Assembly (NCBI GenBank): GCA_003585845.1
Contig: NQOP01000001.1
Span: 535,629-547,654 of the forward strand
DNA from: Bifidobacteriaceae bacterium NR021
Lineage (GTDB): Bacteria; Actinomycetota; Actinomycetes; Actinomycetales; Bifidobacteriaceae
DNA length: 12,026 nt
Direction of reading: 5' to 3'
The translations under genes were made by a program, and so were the position numbers. The notes under the pieces were generated by a model. The model had not been told where the DNA came from, did no database searches, and saw only the letters and a list, made by a program, of their open reading frames with translations. This document shows positions 1 through 5,677 of this stretch, in pieces. The first letter of the stretch is position 1. Each line of letters begins with the position of its first letter.

Positions 1-95
1 AATTACTATGCCAGCTTAAAAGTTTATTATTAGCGCTTATTATTAAAGTAATATCCTCCTTAAAGCAATATATTGGTTTTACACCTAAAAGAATT

Positions 96-102
96 GAAAG
101 GA
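96..102 (+). promoter_or_regulatory. Ribosome binding site deciding the start of the DUF6350 gene
   Basis: The purine run GAAAGGA lies six bases upstream of the ATG at 109. The longer reading frame from the TTG at 73 would place this motif inside the coding sequence, so the ATG is the better start. Confidence 0.6.
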
Positions 103-108
103 AAAGAC

Positions 109-1482
109 ATGGTTGAAAAGCTTAAGTCATCCTTAATAAACATGTCTAAAGGTGTAATAACTCCTGTTATTGTTATTTTTATTTTTTCTCTTACGATAGG
201 TCTTTTCTTATCTCTCACACTTCTTGTGGTTTCTATCGAAGAAGGAACAGGTAATCTTTCTGAATCTGCAATGTCTATGACTTGGGCTGTGTTTATGTTT
301 GCTCAAGGCGTGGGTCTTACTTTTGGAAATTGCATTCTTACGATTATTCCTTTAGGCCTTACTTTTCTGCTTATTTCAACGCTTGTATGCTTAATTCGTC
401 GTATTAAAGGTGGGAATATAGCATATTTTACTGGGCTTGTAGTCTGGGCTGCTATTAATGCGATATTTTCTCAAAATACGCAGGTTGCTTTACTTGATTC
501 TACTTTTATTGTTGCTTGTAAATCTTCTTGTGTTTATTTAATTTCGTTACTTATAGCGGTTTTTCCAAGCAGCTCACTGTTTGTATCCGCTAAGCAGCGT
601 TATAAGCAAATATGTCCTGAGTATATTCAAAAAAATATTCGTATTACTAAGCGAACTGCGGTAATTTTGTTCGGTTTATATTCTTTTGTTGCACTAATAA
701 CTGTTGTGGTTTGGGCTTGCACAAATTTTGGTTATGTTAATTCATATTTCAATAAACTAGGCATGCAAAATGGTTCGCGTATTCTTACAACTATTGCTTG
801 CTTAGTTTGGCTGCCGAATATTGCTATTTGGGCATTATCTTGGATTTGTGGATCTGGATTTAATATTGGATCTGTTGCACAATTTACTTTAACAGTTTCT
901 CAGCGTAAATCTTTGCCTCCTATTCCGATTTTTGGAATATTTCCTGATGTCGTTGTTGATGTTATGCATCGCACTGTTTTTTACTGTATAGTTCCAACTT
1001 TATGCTTTATTGTAATGCTTGTAGCTTTATTGCATAAAAGCGGCTGTGGCTTGCGCCTAAAAAATATTATTGACAAAACTGAGCGTGAGTCTTTTATGTT
1101 GAACGCTATAGAAGCTGCAACTGATAGTGTTGGCGTATCCGCTTTAATTACAATTATGTGGACTGTTGTTTTCTCAATAGCAAATGGTTCATTGGGTGAA
1201 TGTCGACTTTCTTATATTGGAGTTGACATTATTGAAAGTACTAGAGCTGTTGGTCATCTTACTCTATACGCTTCTGCTATAGCATTGGTTATTTCAATTT
1301 TTAGTATTCTACTTATTTGTGGTGCGAGATATTGCTTAAATCTTATTGCTGCTAGTAAGTCGAATAAACCTGTAAAATCTGCAGAATTAATCGAAAATAA
1401 GACTAGTAATAAAAGTAATCAACCTTTGCCTTTGAAAAAAGCCGCTCCTAGGACGGTTTCATCGAAGGCTAAAAGAAAATAA
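109..1482 (+). CDS. DUF6350 / PerM-like multi-pass membrane protein
   Basis: This 457-residue protein is almost entirely hydrophobic, with roughly eight to ten predicted membrane segments and a basic, Lys/Ser-rich cytoplasmic-looking tail (last ~45 residues, ending AKRK). The middle of the protein has the stretch WLPNIAIWALSWICGSGFN followed by a PPIPIFGIFP loop, and later a G-x-x-RLSYIGVD segment. These resemble the LPN...GxGF...lPxlP and GRLxxxGxD signatures of the actinobacterial DUF6350 family. Mycobacterial PerM belongs to that family, is linked to cell division and persistence, and also lies near purN/purH. The ATG at 109 is preferred over the in-frame TTG at 73 because GAAAGGA at 96-102 is a good ribosome binding site six bases before it. 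purH follows after 33 bp without a terminator, so co-transcription is likely. Family membership is fairly secure; the function here is inferred. Confidence 0.85.
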   Translation: MVEKLKSSLINMSKGVITPVIVIFIFSLTIGLFLSLTLLVVSIEEGTGNLSESAMSMTWAVFMFAQGVGLTFGNCILTIIPLGLTFLLISTLVCLIRRIKGGNIAYFTGLVVWAAINAIFSQNTQVALLDSTFIVACKSSCVYLISLLIAVFPSSSLFVSAKQRYKQICPEYIQKNIRITKRTAVILFGLYSFVALITVVVWACTNFGYVNSYFNKLGMQNGSRILTTIACLVWLPNIAIWALSWICGSGFNIGSVAQFTLTVSQRKSLPPIPIFGIFPDVVVDVMHRTVFYCIVPTLCFIVMLVALLHKSGCGLRLKNIIDKTERESFMLNAIEAATDSVGVSALITIMWTVVFSIANGSLGECRLSYIGVDIIESTRAVGHLTLYASAIALVISIFSILLICGARYCLNLIAASKSNKPVKSAELIENKTSNKSNQPLPLKKAAPRTVSSKAKRK

Positions 1483-1500
1483 TTCCTCACTACTATTTTG

Positions 1501-1510
1501 GGAAGGAAGG
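1501..1510 (+). promoter_or_regulatory. Strong ribosome binding site of purH
   Basis: GGAAGGAAGG is a strong anti-16S match lying five bases before GTG 1516. It decides against the upstream in-frame TTG at 1498, which would make the motif part of the coding sequence. Confidence 0.75.
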
Positions 1511-1515
1511 CCGCC

Positions 1516-3186
1516 GTGCAACAGACACAGAGCAAAGAATCAAACGCAAATGTGCTGATAACCACAGGTGAAAAGCAAATTCGTAGAGTTCTTGTTTCAG
1601 TTTTTCATAAAGAAGGACTTGAAATATTAGCTGAAGCTTTTAGAAAGGCTGATACTGAAGTAGTTTCAACCGGCTCTACTGCTGCTAAATTGGCGGAACT
1701 TGGCGTTCATGTTACTGAAGTTTCTGACGTTACTGGTTTCCCAGAAAGTCTTGATGGAAGGGTAAAGACTTTAGATCCGCATATTCACGCTGGAATTCTT
1801 GCAGATATGAGTAATGCTGATCATGTAAAGCAACTTGAAAAGCTAAACATAAAGCCGTTTGATGCTGTAGTAGTTAATTTGTATCCATTCGTAGACACTG
1901 TAATGAGCGGTGCTGATAGTGATGCAATTATTGAGAAAATTGATATTGGTGGACCTTCTATGATTCGTGCTGCAGCAAAGAATCATAAGTCTGTTGCCGT
2001 TATTACAGATCCTGCAGATTACCAGCTTTTAGCTAATAGAATCGTTTCAGGTGAAGGCTTTAATTTGCAAGAGCGCGAATATTTGGCTGGTAAAGCATTT
2101 GCTCATACAGCAGCTTACGATGCTTCTATATCTGAGTGGACAAGTAAAGCATGGCAGAAGCCTGAAAGTTTGAACACAAATGATGAAGAAGATAATCAAA
2201 ATGCTGAAGCTGTGAAGCTTCCTTCAAACTACACGCGCACTTGGAGTTTAGAGCATACGCTTCGATATGGTGAGAATCCTCATCAGCAAGCAGGATTGTA
2301 TTTAGATCCTTTGCATAAGGGTGGTTTGGCTCAGGCTGAGCTTCTTGGCGGAAAACCTATGAGCTACAACAATTATGTAGATGCGGATGCTGCTTGGCGT
2401 GCAGTTTGGGATTTTGCTCCACAAATTGCTGTTGCTGTTTGCAAGCATAATAATCCTTGCGGCTTGGCAATAGGCGCGACTGCAGCAGAAGCGCATAAAA
2501 AAGCTCACGCTTGCGATCCTGTAAGTGCTTACGGCGGTGTGATTGCTGCAAATACTACAGTAACTTTGGAAATGGCAGAAAGTGTTCGCCCAATTTTCAC
2601 AGAGGTTATTGTGGCTCCAGACTATGAGCCAGAAGCTTTGGAATTGCTTCGCACTAAGAAGAAGAATCTTCGCATTCTGAAGGTTGCAACTCCGCCAGTT
2701 TTGGATTTGCAGGTGCATCCTATTGACGGCGGTGCTTTAGTTCAATCTGCAGATAAGATTGATGCTTTTGGTGATAATCCTGAAAACTGGACGCTCGTTT
2801 CTGGAGATCCTGCAGACGTTGATACATTGCGTGACTTGCAATTTGCGTGGCGCTCGCTTCGTTGCGTAAAGTCTAACGCTATTTTGCTTGCGCACGACAA
2901 TGCTACTGTTGGCATTGGCATGGGACAGGTTAATCGCGTGGATTCTTGCCATTTGGCTGTTGAACGCGCTAACACTTTGGCTGATGGCGTTGAGCGTGCT
3001 CGCGGATCTGTTGCGGCTTCGGATGCTTTCTTCCCATTTGCTGACGGCCCGCAGATTCTTATTGAAGCTGGCGTTCGTGCGATCGTGCAACCTGGTGGCT
3101 CTATTCGCGATGAGGAAGTGTTTGAAGCTGCGCGTAAAGCTGGCGTGACGATGTACACTACCGGAACTCGTCACTTCTTCCACTAA
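1516..3186 (+). CDS. purH: Bifunctional AICAR formyltransferase / IMP cyclohydrolase
   Basis: PurH catalyses the last two steps of de novo purine synthesis in the cytoplasm: formyl transfer from 10-formyl-THF to AICAR, then ring closure of FAICAR to IMP. The 556-residue protein is slightly longer than the usual ~510-530. The N-terminal MGS-like cyclohydrolase domain (about 23-170) shows [21 protein letters not shown] and the [16 protein letters not shown] segment. The formyltransferase part shows LRYGENPHQ (about 249), the catalytic Lys-His pair in CKHNNPCG (K310, H311), DPVSAYGG, and the C-terminal [10 protein letters not shown]...QPGGSIRD...TGTRHFFH signature. The GTG at 1516 is chosen because GGAAGGAAGG sits just upstream; the in-frame TTG at 1498 would put the binding site inside the gene. 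The usual SVSDKTGL motif reads SVFHKEGL here. An acidic, low-complexity linker (about 219-235) joins the domains. It is probably co-transcribed with the membrane protein before it and ends at the terminator at 3255-3290. Confidence 0.97.
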   Translation: MQQTQSKESNANVLITTGEKQIRRVLVSVFHKEGLEILAEAFRKADTEVVSTGSTAAKLAELGVHVTEVSDVTGFPESLDGRVKTLDPHIHAGILADMSNADHVKQLEKLNIKPFDAVVVNLYPFVDTVMSGADSDAIIEKIDIGGPSMIRAAAKNHKSVAVITDPADYQLLANRIVSGEGFNLQEREYLAGKAFAHTAAYDASISEWTSKAWQKPESLNTNDEEDNQNAEAVKLPSNYTRTWSLEHTLRYGENPHQQAGLYLDPLHKGGLAQAELLGGKPMSYNNYVDADAAWRAVWDFAPQIAVAVCKHNNPCGLAIGATAAEAHKKAHACDPVSAYGGVIAANTTVTLEMAESVRPIFTEVIVAPDYEPEALELLRTKKKNLRILKVATPPVLDLQVHPIDGGALVQSADKIDAFGDNPENWTLVSGDPADVDTLRDLQFAWRSLRCVKSNAILLAHDNATVGIGMGQVNRVDSCHLAVERANTLADGVERARGSVAASDAFFPFADGPQILIEAGVRAIVQPGGSIRDEEVFEAARKAGVTMYTTGTRHFFH

Positions 3187-3200
3187 AATTGCTTTAGCTA

Positions 3201-3248
3201 AAATTCATAAATTCATAAATGAATCAATAAATCAATAAATCAATAAAT
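3201..3248 (+). repeat. Six-unit 8-bp AT-rich tandem array after purH
   Basis: Read in steps of eight from 3201, the sequence is AAATTCAT twice, AAATGAAT once, then CAATAAAT three times. The phase is perfect over 48 bp. It lies between the purH stop codon and its terminator hairpin and is non-coding in all likelihood. The array looks like a product of replication slippage. An 8-bp repeat CTAAAATT also occurs at 3183-3190 and 3198-3205, just before it. Confidence 0.8.
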
Positions 3249-3254
3249 ACTATG

Positions 3255-3290
3255 AATGCAGCGTTTGAGTATTTCAAGCGCTGCATTTTT
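3255..3290 (+). terminator. Intrinsic terminator of the DUF6350-purH unit
   Basis: AATGCAGCG at 3255-3263 pairs exactly with CGCTGCATT at 3279-3287. The stem continues inward through a G-T wobble and TTGA/TCAA pairing to a loop of about three bases, giving roughly 14-15 pairs. A run of five T (3286-3290) ends it. It begins 68 bp after the purH stop. There is no T-rich tract on the other side, so it works in the rightward direction only. Confidence 0.88.
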
Positions 3291-3335
3291 GCGTTAATGA
3301 ATAAATCAACTTATGTTTTCTTATCGCTAAGCAGG

Positions 3336-3341
3336 TATGAT
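3336..3341 (+). promoter_or_regulatory. -10 element for a leaderless DUF3017 transcript
   Basis: TATGAT matches the -10 consensus at five of six positions. Exactly six bases (ACAAGT) separate it from the ATG at 3348, so the expected transcription start falls on the A of the start codon. There is no ribosome binding site in front of that ATG. A -35 element is not convincing (ATGTTT at 3313-3318 at best). This spacing is typical of leaderless genes in Actinobacteria. Confidence 0.6.
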
Positions 3342-3347
3342 ACAAGT

Positions 3348-3665
3348 ATGACAGATAATGAGCATCAGACTAAAAGCGCTAAAACGGAACATCCGTATGT
3401 GTCGGAAAAACGTGAGGGTAAGCCTTATGCTGAGTGGATTGTAGCAGTTATTGTTGCATTTTGCGCATTATTAGCATTCGTAGGATATGTAAAAGCCGCC
3501 ACGATTATTATTTCTGTGGCGGCTGTACTTCTAGGGGTTATGCGCTTAATTATGCGTCAGCGTAGTCCTTGGAAAGTTCGCTCTGTTGGCTTTGATTCTT
3601 TCATAAGTATTACGCTTGGCATAGGTTTGCTCATAACATATGCTTCAATTATATTTTTGCTATAA
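3348..3665 (+). CDS. DUF3017 family small membrane protein
   Basis: This 105-residue protein has a hydrophilic N-terminus of about 30 residues and then three hydrophobic segments, roughly residues 30-48, 50-67 and 85-105. The basic linker between the second and third segments reads RLIMRQRSPWKVRSVGFDSF. The pattern of arginines followed by VRSxxxD and a final LGIGLL helix fits the actinobacterial DUF3017 family, whose function is unknown. The start at 3348 is preferred over the in-frame ATG at 3252, because the longer form would be translated from the terminator hairpin and lacks a binding site. The gene lies just after the purH terminator, has its own promoter, and converges on the aquaporin gene with 8 bp between stop codons. 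Confidence 0.75.
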   Translation: MTDNEHQTKSAKTEHPYVSEKREGKPYAEWIVAVIVAFCALLAFVGYVKAATIIISVAAVLLGVMRLIMRQRSPWKVRSVGFDSFISITLGIGLLITYASIIFLL

Positions 3666-3673
3666 TTTTATTT

Positions 3674-4657
3674 TTAAAGATTGTTCGCGACGTTATTGTC
3701 AGATACGTTTTGAACGTACTCATAGCTCATATCTGGTGCTACAGGAGCATCTGCTTTTTCGTCTGCTTTTGCGTCTGCAGATTTTTGTGCTGGTTCGGAA
3801 TTTGTTTCATTCGATACAGCAAGTTTTTGTGCAGAGTTTGAAAGGAACTTTGTCAATAGCGAAACTAAGCTAACAATCGCTGCAGCAAAAATTGGAGCAA
3901 CCCAGAATACCCACAATTGACTTAATGGCTTAACATCCAAATCATAAGAGTTTGCGAATATTGCAATGCCTGTAGAACGAGCAGGATTCAAGCCAGCTCC
4001 TGTAATCATGTATGTAATTAAAGTGCCAACTGTGTATGCAATACCGATGTGTGTTGCATAACCGCATTTAGTATTACCTTTATTGTCTGTGCTGCGCAAT
4101 GCGGCGGCAACAATCAAAATAACAGCAATAACTTCAACTAATAATGCAGATACTATTCCGAAAGATAAATTCATTCCTTTTAGTTTAGATGCGGAAATAG
4201 ATCCTTTTCCAAACCCGTTTACTAATGGCATAAACCAATATTTTTTGTCAAAACCTGACATTTGACCAAATTGCGACGGATCGAGGCTTGAATCCTGCTG
4301 AGGAATAGTAAGAAGAAATAGTTTTGCAGCTGCAATAGCACCAAGAACTTGTGCAACAATGTAGCATAATCCTGAAATATATGAAGTGCGTCCAGTAAGC
4401 ATTGAAGCAACTGTTATAGCAGGGTTAAGATGACCTCCAGAAACTTTAGATGCAATATGTGCTGCTGCAGCATAAGCGAGACCAGTGCCGACAGCAATCA
4501 TGAAAACGTTGATTCCGGACATAAATATATTGAGAGGATAAAAAGTGTAAACAACGAACATTACTAAAGCTGTAGCAATAAATTCAGTACCAATACGAAC
4601 AATAAGTGGCGCAGCAGTTTTAGTTGTGTCGCACGTTGTATCTGTTGTTTTAATCAT
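3674..4657 (-). CDS. Aquaporin / MIP family channel
   Basis: This 327-residue integral membrane protein of the major intrinsic protein family should move water or small uncharged solutes across the cytoplasmic membrane. It has six hydrophobic segments between about 18 and 270 and both half-helix motifs: GGHLNPAIT (NPA at 78-80) and GAGLNPARSTG (NPA at 224-226, filter Arg 227). It is longer than the usual ~230-280 residues. One reason is a ~50-residue loop between the third and fourth helices (about 115-165). The other is a ~57-residue hydrophilic Ala/Lys/Asp/Glu-rich C-terminal tail. The start ATG has AAGGA five bases upstream on the minus strand. Counting back from the NPA motifs, the other filter positions appear to be Thr58, Thr212 and Ala221, unlike classical AqpZ or GlpF, so the substrate is uncertain. 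It is a single-gene unit opposite in strand to its neighbours. Confidence 0.92.
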   Translation of the reverse strand: MIKTTDTTCDTTKTAAPLIVRIGTEFIATALVMFVVYTFYPLNIFMSGINVFMIAVGTGLAYAAAAHIASKVSGGHLNPAITVASMLTGRTSYISGLCYIVAQVLGAIAAAKLFLLTIPQQDSSLDPSQFGQMSGFDKKYWFMPLVNGFGKGSISASKLKGMNLSFGIVSALLVEVIAVILIVAAALRSTDNKGNTKCGYATHIGIAYTVGTLITYMITGAGLNPARSTGIAIFANSYDLDVKPLSQLWVFWVAPIFAAAIVSLVSLLTKFLSNSAQKLAVSNETNSEPAQKSADAKADEKADAPVAPDMSYEYVQNVSDNNVANNL

Positions 4658-4662
4658 AATTT

Positions 4663-4667
4663 TCCTT
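4663..4667 (-). promoter_or_regulatory. Ribosome binding site of the aquaporin gene
   Basis: On the minus strand AAGGA lies five bases before the ATG at 4657. A TAAAAT at 4669-4674 (minus strand) resembles a -10 box, but it is too close to the binding site and lacks a well-placed -35, so I do not call a promoter from it. Confidence 0.55.
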
Positions 4668-4695
4668 AATTTTAGTTGTGCTGCTTTGTTAGTGA

Positions 4696-4724
4696 TTGCA
4701 ACACAATGAAACCTAGGCTATACT
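4696..4724 (+). promoter_or_regulatory. Sigma-70-type promoter of the pseudouridine synthase operon
   Basis: TTGCAA at 4696-4701 and TATACT at 4719-4724 are separated by exactly 17 bp. The -10 matches consensus at five of six positions and the -35 at four of six. Transcription should start near 4731, leaving a leader of about 170 bases before the ATG at 4904. Confidence 0.7.
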
Positions 4725-4733
4725 ATCACGGCT

Positions 4734-4772
4734 ATGCCATACGGTAACATAGGAAGACGTGGTGTTTTTTGA
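4734..4772 (+). CDS. Possible 12-residue leader mini-ORF
   Basis: The first ATG after the predicted start site opens a 12-codon frame, MPYGNIGRRGVF, closed by TGA at 4770-4772. The ATG lies about three bases downstream of the expected transcription start, so it could be translated almost leaderlessly, as there is no ribosome binding site. The peptide matches no family I recognise. It may be a regulatory upstream ORF or simply chance; 39 bases cannot settle it. Confidence 0.25.
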   Translation: MPYGNIGRRGVF

Positions 4773-4903
4773 TTTATTACAAATTTAATAAATTGCCACA
4801 TAAATTAGTAAGTTAATTAGTAATGAATTGCTTATATTGCGCATTCTTAAGTAAATTTTGGCGCAAGTATGTATGTAATTCTTTAGGTCACGTTGGGAGA
4901 ACG
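4773..4903 (+). other. AT-rich leader of the pseudouridine synthase operon
   Basis: This untranslated stretch includes a short AT-only hairpin (TTTATTA at 4773-4779 pairing with TAATAAA at 4786-4792). GTGG at 4759-4762 and CCAC at 4796-4799 can close the hairpin as an outer stem. TTAGTAA is repeated nearby. No riboswitch family is recognisable and the hairpin is too weak, and lacks a T-run, to be a terminator. Confidence 0.4.
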
Positions 4904-5677
4904 ATGCCAAACGCATATTCCCGCGCCAATCAGGCGCATTCAGATGACAACAACGCCATTCGACTGCAGAAGCTGCTTGCTGAAGCGGGATTTGGTTCAC
5001 GTCGAAAGTGTGAAGAAATAATCCTTGATGGTCGTGTTGAAGTAGACGACGAATTGGTTACAACACTTGGTACTCGAGTAGATCCAAAACGTCAAAAAGT
5101 GCGCGTTGATGGATCTCGCGTAAAGTTCAACACAAAGCTCGTAACGCTCGCATTGCATAAGCCTAAGCGAGTTCTTAGCGCAATGGACGATCCAAAAGGT
5201 CGCTTTACTTTAAGAGATATTGTTGGAGACAAGTACGAGCGAATTTTCCACATGGGACGCTTGGATTACGATTCTGAAGGTCTTATTTTAATGACCAACG
5301 ATGGCGAGCTAAGCCAGCACGTAATGCACCCAAAGTATGAGGTTGAGAAAACTTATATTGCAACTGTTGAAGGCAAAATCAACGGTATGGTTTGCAGACG
5401 CTTGGTTTCGCAAGGTGTAAATCTTGAAGACGGTTGGATTAAGCTCGATCGTTGCGCAATAATCGACCAGAATCACGACACAACCATGGTAAAAGTTGTG
5501 TTGCATTCTGGCAAAAATCGTATTGTTCGCAGGATTTTTGGAGCCGTAGGATACCCTGTAAAGCGTCTTGTTCGTACGCAAATTGGTCCTATTAAATTGG
5601 GTGACTTAAAAGCTGGATCGTATCGCGTGCTTTCTCAAACAGAAGTGCGCTCGCTTTCTAAGGAGGTTGGCCTGTGA
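4904..5677 (+). CDS. RsuA/RluB-family rRNA pseudouridine synthase
   Basis: This enzyme isomerises a specific uridine of ribosomal RNA to pseudouridine; by family it is most likely RluB-like, acting on 23S rRNA. The 257-residue protein has an N-terminal S4 RNA-binding domain (about 19-75, [20 protein letters not shown] onward). The catalytic domain follows, with [18 protein letters not shown] (catalytic Asp121 in GRLD), [10 protein letters not shown], and the family motif [20 protein letters not shown] (about 203-222). The last part, [15 protein letters not shown], is also typical. The ATG at 4904 has GGGAG four bases upstream. An in-frame ATG at 4823 would add 27 unrelated residues and has no binding site. 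It heads an operon, and its TGA overlaps the GTG of cmk-der, indicating translational coupling. The exact target uridine cannot be read from the sequence. Confidence 0.93.
   Translation: MPNAYSRANQAHSDDNNAIRLQKLLAEAGFGSRRKCEEIILDGRVEVDDELVTTLGTRVDPKRQKVRVDGSRVKFNTKLVTLALHKPKRVLSAMDDPKGRFTLRDIVGDKYERIFHMGRLDYDSEGLILMTNDGELSQHVMHPKYEVEKTYIATVEGKINGMVCRRLVSQGVNLEDGWIKLDRCAIIDQNHDTTMVKVVLHSGKNRIVRRIFGAVGYPVKRLVRTQIGPIKLGDLKAGSYRVLSQTEVRSLSKEVGL
5660..5666 (+). promoter_or_regulatory. Consensus ribosome binding site of cmk-der
   Basis: AAGGAGG lies seven bases before the GTG at 5674, inside the end of the upstream gene. It is the strongest binding site in the window and supports the GTGA stop/start overlap as genuine. 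Confidence 0.85.

Noticed and set aside
73..108. Upstream TTG start extending the DUF6350 protein by 12 residues
   Set aside because: The ribosome binding site lies inside this extension, and the ATG at 109 is properly spaced from it.
3..116. Open frame 3 running from the window edge, possibly the end of an upstream gene
   Set aside because: The 37-codon peptide resembles no C-terminus I recognise (not SucD-like), is AT-rich and would overlap the DUF6350 start. It is probably chance.
2302..3183. Several 60-150 codon frames on the minus strand opposite purH
   Set aside because: They are shadows of purH codon structure, rich in Ser/Arg/His, without binding sites or family resemblance.
3252..3347. 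Longer N-terminus for the DUF3017 protein from ATG 3252
   Set aside because: It would be translated through the terminator hairpin and has no ribosome binding site; the family is normally short.
4773..4799. AT-rich hairpin as an attenuator or terminator
   Set aside because: The stem is only A-T pairs plus a distant GTGG/CCAC closure, with no downstream T-run.
4823..4903. 27-residue extension of the pseudouridine synthase from ATG 4823
   Set aside because: No binding site precedes it, the residues do not look like the family, and ATG 4904 has GGGAG upstream.
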